Shown in pieces: positions 8,701 through 17,197 of a stretch of DNA of 64,000 nt (the first letter of the stretch is position 1; every line of letters begins with the position of its first letter). The DNA is from Saturnia japonica (taxonomy: Eukaryota; Arthropoda; Insecta; Lepidoptera; Saturniidae): positions 33,001-97,000 of the forward strand of contig JAVKPJ010000049.1 in assembly GCA_033032175.1 (NCBI GenBank), given 5' to 3'. Below the pieces are notes generated by a model, which was not told where the DNA came from, searched no databases, and was given only the letters and a program-made list of their open reading frames with translations. The position numbers and the translations under genes are program-made.

Positions 8701-8951
8701 AATGTCCCGCCTGGGAAACGCCACGCCGCGAGCTCGTTGCGGGGATTGGCCTGGATCTCTCGCTCTCGACTGTTGTGAAGTCCATGGTCGAGAGCGAGAC
8801 CGGATGGAACTCCGTCGCCTCATTCTGCGAGGACGTTATGCTCACTAAGGAGGCGGCGGAGAGGGAGAGGGAGCAGGCATCACAGCTCCCCTCCCGCGGT
8901 CGACGAACCGTACGGCGGCGACGGGTCAGGGATGACCTACAGCCGCCGTAA
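5775..8951 (+). CDS. ORF2: APE endonuclease + reverse transcriptase, group A (RT active site altered)
   Basis: 1058 aa from ATG 5775. The N-terminal APE-like endonuclease has NLNHC, AEPYF, GDFNAKS and SDHRYIQF; in SART/TRAS elements it nicks the telomeric repeat. The RT follows: PGPDGIPGRAW, YRPIVLLDE, GFRQGRSTIDAI, motif A VSLDIANAFN, motif B SGVPQGSVLGP, motif C, then MKYLGLVLD. Motif C reads CYAGDTLV, where its relatives here have CYADDTLV: codon 7794-7796 is GGT where GAT is expected, removing a metal-binding Asp. The C-terminus has the CHHC..H..C motif and a basic tail. No RNase H domain is present. The protein is full length but should lack RT activity. Confidence 0.9.
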   Translation: MALHFLQGNLNHCARAQDLMLQSMAQGLIHVAVMAEPYFVPPADNWVSDLDGSVALVSQAAAGALPFSNISRGRGYAVVHFGDVVVVGVYAPPSRSLADFEGLLGELGSVVGRSNPRPILVLGDFNAKSTAWSSPSTDAKGEALEEWAIATGLLLLNRGSVNTCVRQQGGSIVDLTFASPALARRVRGWKVLEGVETLSDHRYIQFDITTQTSDGPVRRTPAEQGPRWALKRLDREAFLEASVLQAWMTDESSDRAADVEEEAEQLRVEMTRVCDAAMPRIKRPIPARRQVYWWTDEIAQLRVACVAVRRRYTRERRRRGRVQSASSAEEELYEEYRAAKLALRKAIEQSKALAREELLETLNRDPWGRPYRMVRGKLRQWAPPVTQSLEPQLLQEVVAALFPSRAEHTPPQMAPPMAAPNSDHSGDDNEVSEVTREELRVAVKRMQAKNTAPGPDGIPGRAWVLAQEALEPRLLGIFTACLQQGRFPRLWKTGKLVLLRKAGRPADSPSAYRPIVLLDEVAKLCERIIAVRLVQHLTTIGPDLADNQYGFRQGRSTIDAIMRVKIQAEETTARGEVVLAVSLDIANAFNTLPWTTIREALRFHGVPSYLRRIVGAYLSERYVTFPGQEGMCRRDVVSGVPQGSVLGPLLWNIGYDWVLRGALLRGASVVCYAGDTLVLARGKTHRDAMMLATACVAQVVGRIRRLGLEVALRKSEALFFHGPRNAPPQGSQIVVGGVSIGVESSMKYLGLVLDSRWTFEEHFRQLAPRLMSAAGALARLLPNMGGPNSSCRKLYLGIVRSMALYGAPVWAYGLTATNIAQLRRPQRAMSIRATRGYRTISFEAASLLAGSPPWDLEARAHASLYLRRVEALEQGLRLAPREIEALRSQFHQVLVVDEWRRRLERPSSGVATVDAVRPVLAEWLTRRHGTLTFRLTQVLSGHGCFGSYLCRIGREPTAGCHHCGWSRDTAQHTLEECPAWETPRRELVAGIGLDLSLSTVVKSMVESETGWNSVASFCEDVMLTKEAAEREREQASQLPSRGRRTVRRRRVRDDLQPP

Positions 8952-9275
8952 ATAAGGCCTGCGGGCGTTGGACGCGGGCACGTCCTCGCCCTTGCAGTTA
9001 GTGTACAGGCCCGAGGCGAGGCGCATCTGTGTTCGATGCGCCCCTCGACGGTTCGTCAGAGGGTGTCCAATCATCCGACCCCTCAGACCGAAGGAAGAGG
9101 CCCCTCATGAGGGGCTGACACCTGCCGGGTTGAGTAGAAGTTTTTGCTTGCAGTTCCTGCTCCCCGGCCACATAGGTGTGCGGAGAACACCGTGGGGTTT
9201 TAGTCAGTAAGAGTCTGACATACCCCTCTCGAGCTGCCCGGCTCGGGAGGCGGATCCATGCAGGATTTCCCCACG

Positions 9276-9276
<1 letters not shown>
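8952..9276 (+). other. 3' UTR of group A element
   Basis: About 325 bp, no gene. It contains GGCGCAUC..GAUGCGCC and GCCCCUCAUGAGGGGC hairpins, then the shared terminal pair: GUCAG / UAAGAGU / CUGAC followed by a CGAGC..GCUCG stem within CCUC..GGAGG, ending GATTTCCCCACGT before the poly(A). Groups A and C share most of this UTR. Confidence 0.75.
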
Positions 9277-9304
<28 letters not shown>

Positions 9305-9306
<2 letters not shown>

Positions 9307-9467
9307 TCGTAGCTTACCGCCTTTCCCGCGACCCTGTTCACATACGTGCTGATGCGGCCATGGGGTTTTAGCCGGTAAGAGTCCGGCATAACCCTCTCGC
9401 TGTCCCCCGACGGCGGGAGGTGTATCCAATGTAGGATTTCCCCATGTAAAAAAAAAAAAAAAAAAAA
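9305..9467 (+). mobile_element. Solo 3' tail of a group D element
   Basis: 163 bp matching the end of the group D element at about 56000-56159 (ACCGCCTTTCCCGCGACCC, then GCCGG / UAAGAGU / CCGGC), with its own poly(A) at 9448-9467. It follows the previous poly(A) with only GG or GGT in between, so almost no telomeric DNA separates the two. A strongly 5'-truncated insertion. Confidence 0.85.
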
Positions 9468-10621
9468 GGTTTGCGAGGGGTCGTGCGGTCCATGGCCCTT
9501 TACGGGGCCCCGGTGTGGGCTGAGAACCTGGCGGCCCGTAATATCGCCGCTCTGCGCAAACCGCAGAGAGCGATGGCCGTCAGAGCAGCCCGGGGATATC
9601 GCACGATCTCCTTCGAGGCGGCCTCCCTACTGGCCGGATCTCCGCCATGGGATCTGGAGGCGAAAGCCCTCGCGTCGCTCTACAGGTGGCGCGGGGAGGC
9701 GTTGGAGAGAGGAAGACGACCTGCGCCTCGTGAGATCGAGGCGCGTAGGGCAGAACTCCACCAGATCCTGGTCATGGCGGAGTGGGACCGACGACTGGAG
9801 CCCCCCAGCGCCGGCGTGACGACCGTCGAGGCCGTGAGGCCTCATTTGACGGCATGGGTACGGAGGCGGCACGGCACCCTAACCTTCCGGCTGACGCAGG
9901 TGCTCTCGGGACACGGATGTTTCGGGAGTTACCTGTGTCGCATAGGCCGAGAGCCAACAACTGGGTGCCATCATTGTGGCTGCGCGGTCGATAACGCGCA
10001 GCACACACTGGCCGCCTGTCCCGCATGGGACTCGTCACGCCGCGACCTCATCGCGGCTATAGGGCCCGATCTCTCACTCCTGACCGTCGTTTCATCCATG
10101 GTCGGGGGTGAGAGCGGGTGGAACTCCGTCGCCTCATTCTGCGAGGACGTCATGCTCGCAAAGGAGGCGGCGGAGAGGGAGAGGGAGCAGACGTCAGAGC
10201 TCCCCTCCCGCGGTCGACGAACCCGGCGGCGCAGGGTCAGGAATGACCTCCTGCCGCCGTAAAAACGGCCTGCGGGTGTCGGACGCGGGCACGTCCTTCG
10301 CCCTTGCAGCTAATGCACAGGCCCGAGGCGTGGCGCATCAGTGTTCGATGCGCCCCTCGTAGGTTCGTCGGAGGGTGTCACACACCTCGACCCCTGAGAC
10401 CGCTGAAGGTGGCCCCTTATGAGGGGCCTACACCCGTCGGGCGAGTAGAAGTAATGCGTAAGCTGTCCCTACGTCCCTACTCCCCGGCCAAATGGGTGAA
10501 AGAGGAACACCGTGGGGTTTTAGTCAGTAAGAGTCTGACATACCCCTCTCGAGCTGCCCGACTCGGGAGGCGGATCCATGCAGGATTTCCCCACGAAAAA
10601 AAAAAAAAAAAAAAAAAAAAA
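9468..10621 (+). mobile_element. 5'-truncated SART-like group C element
   Basis: It starts GGTTTGCGAGGGG straight after the group D tail and ends with poly(A) at 10596-10621. It retains the last quarter of ORF2 and the whole 3' UTR (10263-10595). Sequence and tail match the group C elements at 10631 and 56889. Confidence 0.85.
9471..10262 (+). pseudogene. ORF2 C-terminal fragment, group C
   Basis: An open fragment of about 260 codons beginning just before VRSMALYGAPVW, so it lacks the endonuclease and the RT catalytic motifs. It keeps the LSGHGCFGSYLCRIGRE region, the CHHC..H..C zinc motif and the RRTRRRR tail. No start codon of its own is expected: it is the remnant of a truncated insertion. 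Confidence 0.85.
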
Positions 10622-10630
10622 GGTTAGGTT
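10622..10630 (+). repeat. Telomeric repeat remnant
   Basis: Nine bases, GGTTAGGTT, between a poly(A) and the next truncated element. Confidence 0.8.
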
Positions 10631-10632
10631 TG

Positions 10633-10788
10633 CGACGGGTGGGCGGCAAGACATGCGTTGCGTCGTCACCACCCAAGAAGAGAAGGAGGGGGAAGAGGGG
10701 GAAAGCCCCTGCACAGCCCCTTGCCTCGTCGGCTGCTCCTGTAGCGCCGTCGACGAACCAAACGGAGGAGATGGATGAAGTCAATTAG
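10633..10788 (+). pseudogene. C-terminal remnant of group C ORF1
   Basis: 51 codons in frame, from just after the last zinc-knuckle His, through GGKTCVASSPPKK and a basic Lys/Arg stretch, to EEMDEVN and TAG at 10786-10788. It matches the last ~50 residues of the ORF1 ending at 59608. The stop is followed by TAATG, so ORF1 and ORF2 are separated by a tandem TAG/TAA, unlike the simple overlap in other copies. Confidence 0.75.
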
Positions 10789-10790
10789 TA

Positions 10791-13700
10791 ATGGCCATCC
10801 GTCTCCTCCAAGCGAATCTAAACCACTGTGCCAGTGCGCAGGACCTGCTAGTCCAAAGCATGGCACAGTGGTCAATCAACGTCGCCGTGATAGCCGAGCC
10901 ATACTTCGTGCCACCCCGAGATAACTGGGCGGGTAATCGAGATGGCTCGGTGGCCATCATTTCCCAGCCCGCCGCCGGCTCCCCGCCCTTCACCAACATC
11001 AAGGAGGGCCAGGGATACGTGGCGGCGCGTCTCGGCGACGTTGTGGTGGTGGGGGTGTATGCACCTCCTCGGTGGAGTCTTGCCGAATTTGAGGCACTCT
11101 TGGTGGAATTGGGCACTGTCGTCTCGGGCAGCCACCCTCACCCTGTCCTAGTCCTCGGGGACTTCAACGCCAAATCTACGGCTTGGGGTTCCCCATCCAC
11201 GGATAATAGGGGTGAGGCGCTGGAAGAGTGGGCCGTAACATCTGGCCTACTCGTCCTTAACAGGGGCTCCATAAACACGTGCGTGCGACCGCAGGGCGAA
11301 TCCATAGTGGACATATCGTTCGCAAGCCCTGCAATAGCACGCCGTGTTCGGGACTGGAGAGTCCTGGAGGGGGTAGAGACACTTTCGGACCATCTATATA
11401 TACAATTCGAAGTGTCCGCTCAGACCACGGGACGACCGGTCCCGAGAGGCCCTGAGGAGGACAGTCCACGTTGGGCTCTGGGACGTCTCGACCGTGAGGT
11501 GTTCCTTGAGGCCGCCACCGTGCAGGCATGGGTGCTGGATGGAACACCCGAGAGGCCTGCCGATGTCGAAGATGGGGCGGAGCGACTGCGAGCCGCAGTG
11601 TCGCATATGTGTGACGCGGCGATGCCGAGAGTTGGGCGTCATCCAGCTAAGCGCCAGGTGTACTGGTGGAACGCTGAAATTGCGCAGCTGCGCGCGCTTT
11701 GCGTAGCAGCGCGCCGCCAGTACACCAGGATAAGGCGCAGACGACGTCATTCGCAGGTCGCAAGCCCCGGAGAGGCGGAGCTGCATGAGGGTTACAGAGC
11801 AGCTAAGCTCACCCTCCGACGGGCCATTGAGCGCGCAAAGGCTCTGGCCAGAGAGGAATTCCTGGAGACGCTCAATCGGGATCCGTGGGGGCGCCCGTAC
11901 CGGATGGTACGCGGCAAACTTCGCCAATGGGCCCCCCCGGTAACCCAGAGTCTCCAGTCAGAGTTCCTCGAGGAGGTGGTGAGCGCTCTGTTTCCCTCCA
12001 GGGAGGAGTTTTCACCTCCCCACATGGCTCCGCCCGCGGCTGAGCCCGACGTGGACCGAGACGACGTGCCCGACGTGACCCGGGAAGAACTGAGGGCAGC
12101 GGTGAAACGCCTCGCGGCCAAAAACACCGCCCCAGGGCCCGACGGCCTGCCTGGTCGAGCGTGGGTCCTGGCCCAAGAGGTTCTCGAGCCCCGACTATTG
12201 GGACTCCTCAGCGTGTGTCTGGAGCAGGGCCGGTTTCCGTCGAAGTGGAAAACCGGCCGTCTAGTCCTGCTCCAAAAGCCGGGGCGCCCGGCGGACTCGC
12301 CGTCCGCGTACCGCCCCATTGTGCTGCTCGACGAGGTGGGCAAACTCTTCGAGAGAGTGATTGCAAACCGCCTCGTCAGCCATTTAACGCACGTGGGGCC
12401 GGATTTGGCGGCGAACCAGTTCGGTTTCCGCAGAGGGCGCTCCACGATTGATGCGATCGCGCAAGTGAGGAGTCTGGCGGAGGAGGCCATTGCTCGGGGC
12501 GAGGTGGTGATAGCGGTGTCTTTAGATATCGCAAATGCCTTTAACACCTTGCCCTGGGCCACAATTAGAGAGGCGCTCCGGTTTCACGGAGTGCCGTCCT
12601 ACCTCCGCCGCATAGTCGGGGCGTACCTCTTTGAGAGGTATGTAGTCTTCCCGGGTCGGAGTGGAATGTGTCGGCGAGACGTCGTATCCGGTGTTCCCCA
12701 GGGGTCAGTTTTGGGCCCTCTTCTCTGGAACATCGGATACGACTGGGTGTTGCGCGGTGCGCTCCTCCGTGGCCTCGGTGTCGTATGTTATGCCGACGAC
12801 ACACTGGTCACGTCTAGAGCTAAGTCGCACCGCGAAGCCGCGATATTGGCAACCGCTGGGGTGGCACACGTCGTCGGTCGGATCCGGCGTCTGGGACTAA
12901 ATGTGGCGCTGCAAAAATCCGAGGCTCTGTGTTTCCATGGGCCTCGGAATGCGCCACCGAGAGGGTCCCAGATCATCGTGGGAGGCGTCCCAATCGGCAT
13001 CCAGTCCACGATGAAGTATCTTGGACTCGTTTCTGGATAGCCGATGGGACTTTGTAGAGCACTTCAGGCAGCTGACCCCCCGTCTTATGGGCGCTGCGGC
13101 CGCGTTGGCGCGGCTGTTGCCCAACCTGGGGGGTCCAAATTCCGCTTGCCGAAGGCTCTACATGGGGATCGTGCGGTCCATGGCCCTTTACGGGGCCCCG
13201 GTGTGGGCTGAGAACCTGGCGGCCCGTAATATCGCCGCTCTGCGCAAACCGCAGAGAGCGATGGCCGTCAGAGCAGCCCGGGGATATCGCACGATCTCCT
13301 TCGAGGCGGCCTCCCTACTGGCCGGATCTCCGCCATGGGATCTGGAGGCGGAAGCCCTCGCGTCGCTCTACAGGTGGCGCGGGGAGGCGTTGGAGAGAGG
13401 AATACGACCTGCGCCTCGTGAGATCGAGGCGCGGAGGGCAGAGCTCCACCAGATCCTGGTCATCGGCGGAGTGGGACCGACGACTGGACCACCCCAGCGC
13501 CGGCGTGACGACCGTCGAGGCCGTGAGGCCTCATTTGACGGCATGGGTACGGAGGCGGCACGGCACCCTAACCTTCCGGCTGACGCAGGTGCTCTCGGGA
13601 CACGGATGTTTCGGGAGTTACCTGTGTCGCATAGGCCGAGAGCCAACAGCTGGGTGCCATCATTGTGGCTGCGCGGTCGATAACGCGCAGCACACATTGG

Positions 13701-13951
13701 CCGCCTGTCCCGCATGGGACTCGTCACGCCGCGACCTCATCGCGGCTATAGGGCCCGATCTCTCACTCCCGACCATCGTTTCGTCCATGGTTGAGAGTGA
13801 GAGCGGGTGGAACTCCGTCGCCTCATTCTGCGAGGACGTCATGCTCGCAAAGGAGGCGGCGGAGAGGGAGAGGGAGCAGACGTCAGAGCTCCCCTCCCGC
13901 GGTCGACGAACCCGGCGGCGCAGGGTCAGGAATGACCTCCTGCCGCCGTAA
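10791..13951 (+). pseudogene. ORF2 (EN+RT), group C, with two frameshifts
   Basis: The frame is open from ATG 10791 for 749 codons and holds the endonuclease (NLNHC, AEPYF, GDFNAKS, SDHLYIQF) and all RT motifs: PGPDGLPGRAW, VSLDIANAFN, SGVPQGSVLGP and an intact CYADDTLV. An extra T near 13030 (CTCGTTTCTGG against CTCGTTCTGG at 61850) shifts it. A second one-base change near 13463 (CATCGGCGG against CATGGCGG) shifts it again; the CHHC region and basic tail are still readable to 13951. Single-base damage in an otherwise conserved gene could be real decay or an assembly error. Confidence 0.85.
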
Positions 13952-14296
13952 AAACGGCCTGCGGGTGTCGGACGCGGGCACGTCCTTCGCCCTTGCAGCT
14001 AATGCACAGGCCCGAGGCGTGGCGCATCAGTGTTTCGATGCGCCCCTCGTAGGTTCGTCGGAGGGTGTCACACACATCTCGACCCCTCAGACCGCTGAAG
14101 GTGGCCCTTATGAGGGGCCTACACCCGTCGGGCGAGTAGAAGTAATGCGTAAGCTGTCCCTACTCCCCGGCCAAATGGGTGAAAGAGGAACACCGTGGGG
14201 TTTTAGTCAGTAAGAGTCTGACATACCCCTCTCGAGCTGCCCGGCTCGGGAGGCGGATCCATGCAGGATTTCCCCACGTAAAAAAAAAAAAAAAAA

Positions 14297-14305
14297 GGTT
14301 AGGTT
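14297..14305 (+). repeat. Telomeric repeat remnant
   Basis: GGTTAGGTT between poly(A) and the next element. Confidence 0.8.
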
Positions 14306-14673
14306 TGCGAGGGGTCGAGCAGGCGTGATGAGGTACTTGTATCTCTGATCTGCAGGAGGTGGACCCACAGGCGCAATACAGTTCTTTCCTTTTGGAGAGA
14401 ACCTTAGCCTGCCACCTCAAGACCGTAGTGCGTGGTGAAGAGCCACATCCTTCTCGAGGTGACCCTGTCTCGCTGAACACTACGGATCTAGGCTGGAGAG
14501 CCGATAAACACTCCTAGGTGTGGCGTGTGAGCAGCGCACTCAGTACCGGGTTGGGGCCGATGAGGCTCAAGTTGAGTCCCAAGGGCCCAATTCCGGGGAG
14601 CGGCTGGCGGGAGTGGTTGTCTTCATACCGATCCCGGCTGGCGCACTGCGAACTGGAGGAGGAGTTAAAGGTG

Positions 14674-17197
14674 ATGGATTGTACAAATATCATAGTACTA
14701 CCCCAGGAGGGTACCAGCTGCTCAGTAGTTGGAGAATCCCTCCCCGGGCCTAGCCCGGGCTGCCCCACGTTTTCTGGGGGGGCAAATTTGTACATGAGCT
14801 TAATTTAAATACGATGACCTTGGCACGAAAATGGATTCCTGATCAGGAACATTCCACGACGACTCTGGCATGCACACGGACCACTGATATTAATGACGGA
14901 AACATGGATAGTGCAAAATTCAAAAATGAACTACCCCAGGAGGGTACCGGCTCCAATGGAGCAGGAGAATCCCTCTCCGGGCCTAGCCCGGGTGCCCCGC
15001 GTTTTCTGGGGGGGGCACAATTTTGCAAGGTGAAGATTCAACGACGACTTTGGCGACCAACAGGACAACCGATTCAATACCGATTGTGGTTTTAAGGAGG
15101 AATCCTTCAATCGACCGTCTCTCCGTCGAATATTTTTCAGACGCGAGTGAAAATAGCGCAGATACGATGGAAACTGTGGAATCTGCTGAAGGTGGACTGT
15201 CCCCTCATATGAGCCGGTTTTTCCGAAAACGGAAACCGGCTGCGGATTCTTTTTCTGGTGACGAGATTGAAGAAACAACGAGGCCTCGTGTTATTGTCTC
15301 CAAAGCGAGGTAGAGGGCGTCCCATCACCACTGGAGAGTATGCGGGTATGGCAGCAGCAAAGGAGCGATACCTAAAACTCAAGGAGGAGGAACTTCGCCT
15401 CTCAGCCGAAGAGGAGGTGGCGGAGCTAGCCTCACGGCGCGGCTTGAGCGTGCAGCGAAGGGGAATGCTGCCCCTGCCCCCGTGGAGGAACTAGCCTGTA
15501 ATTTGAATAAGAGGGTCCTTGGTGACGTGGAGGTTATTCTGAAAGTTGCCCAAAAATCCCATAACCTCAAGGGCACATTCCAGAAGGCCCTGAAGGATGC
15601 AGCGGCGTCTATCACAGTCGCGATTCAAGAATTTAGCAGCCGGACTACCTCGGAAGAGTTGGTGAGGGTCCAGGCTGCCTACACGAGTTTAGAGGAGAGG
15701 TACTCCAAACAGGCCGAAGAATTGGCAGAGCTCCGTAAAGAGCTAGCGGGCGTAAGGGCAGAGATGGCAAAGGCCCGCTGTCCAGAGCCTGTGATGAGAG
15801 AGGTGCCCAGACCTGCAACTGCCACATCTTCGGAGTCTGCCTCTCTTCCAGTTCATAAAAGGTTGGCTGTGGCACGGGAGGAGTTTCCGCCACTGCCGAA
15901 GCATCGCCAAGTGGGGCCTCAAACTGACTCTTCGGCCGTGGTTACAGTAGAGGTGTTAGACCAGGCGGTGCAGAGAATGATGAATATCATGACTGCCCGC
16001 CTGGATTCTTTCCAAGATAGGCTCCAGCCAGAGAAACGACTCCGACCACCTCTGGCTGCAGACAGAAAAGCCGAACAAATAGCGGCAAAACCTGTGGCTA
16101 CTCTGGAAGCGCGGCCGTCTGAGGTCCCTATTCCTCAAAAGTCAGCAGGGAAAAAGGGGAATAAGGTTACAGCCAAGCCAGCAACACAAGCCCCTTCTGC
16201 GAGCAGAACAGAACCATCGGCATCTAAACCTGCGGAGGGGGAATGGGTGCTAGTTGGAAAGAACGGTCGACCTGAGAAGCCGAAGAAAAAGAAGAAGAAG
16301 AAGAAAAAGACGCCCTCGAAAAGGAGAAGCCTACTAAACTCCGGTCACCGAAAACTACTGCAGTGTCGGTCACAGTACAGCCGAGGCGCAGAAAAGAGGA
16401 CTCTCCTACTTGGAGGTCCTCAAGAAAATCAAGACTGATGTGAGGATGGCTGACATCGGTATTTCCGGTATTCGGTGGCGAAAGGCAGCAACTGGGGGGT
16501 ACCTCCTGACAATACCGGGCGCTGCAAGTAGCGAAAAGGCGGATGCATTGGCGGCCAAGATAAGAGAAGCCGTCCCAGCCGAAGGCGTCAAAGTCTCCAG
16601 GCCCATGAGGTGTGCTGACGTGCGCATCACGGGCCTGGATGAGTCTGTTACGGCGGAAGAAGTGGTCGCTGCGGTCGCTGAAACTGCAGGGTGTTCACCG
16701 GACCAAATCAAAACGAACGGCGTCCGTCCCGGGTTAAGGGGACTGTGGACGTCCGTGGTGTGTCTTGTCCGGTGGATGCGGCAAAAAGGTTGGGTGATGG
16801 CCGCCGCCTCCTTATTGGGTGGGTTTCGGCACAATTGAAAGTCCTGCCGCCCCGGCCTACAAGGTGCTTCAGATGCCTCCAAGGTGGGCACCTGGGGGTC
16901 AAGTGCACATGTGAGGTTGACTGCAGTGAATTGTGTTTCCGCTGTAGTCAACCGGGGCACAAAGCCGGTGGGTGTGAAGCTGCTCCGCATTGTGCGGTAT
17001 GTGCAGCCACTAACAAGCCCTCCGATCATCGAGTGGGCAGCAGGGCTTGCGGGAAGCCTGCGCCGCAACCCAGTAAGGGGGCCAAGAGAAGAGGCAGGAA
17101 GAGGGGCAAGGGTCCCACTCAGCCCGTAACGTTGCCGGTGGATACTCAGACGCCGGCAATGTCCCAGGAGGCAGAAATGGAATGTCATCAATTATAA
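14674..17197 (+). pseudogene. ORF1 / Gag, group A, frameshifted
   Basis: It starts at the same ATG context as 3259. Against that intact copy there are indels in the G run at 14776-14782 (7 G for 8), near 14992, 15292, 15432, 16320, 16382 and 16758. Still readable are the AT-hook-like GRGRP, coiled coil, Lys block, RRM-like region and three zinc knuckles. It ends in TAA overlapping ATG 17197. Confidence 0.8.

Larger units (their letters stand above)
2885..9304 (+). mobile_element. SART-like group A element with both ORFs open
   Basis: It runs from a 5' UTR (2885-3258) through ORF1 and ORF2 to a 3' UTR and poly(A) at 9277-9304. No HDV-like fold is visible at its 5' end, and the other group A copy begins at nearly the same point (14306), so this is either the true group A 5' end or a shared truncation. 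It is the only element in the window with ORF1 and ORF2 both uninterrupted. Its RT carries a catalytic-site substitution (YAGD), so it is probably dead despite looking intact. Confidence 0.85.
10631..14296 (+). mobile_element. 5'-truncated SART-like group C element
   Basis: It begins within the end of ORF1, carries a nearly whole ORF2 and the group C 3' UTR (13952-14279), and ends with poly(A) at 14280-14296. Its 3' quarter, from 13290, is the start of the 9.45-kb block duplicated at 29676. Confidence 0.85.

Noticed and set aside
8952..9276. Palindromes in the 3' UTR as bacterial-type terminators or operators
   Set aside because: Everything in the context is eukaryotic non-LTR retrotransposon; the hairpins are element RNA structures before a poly(A) tail.
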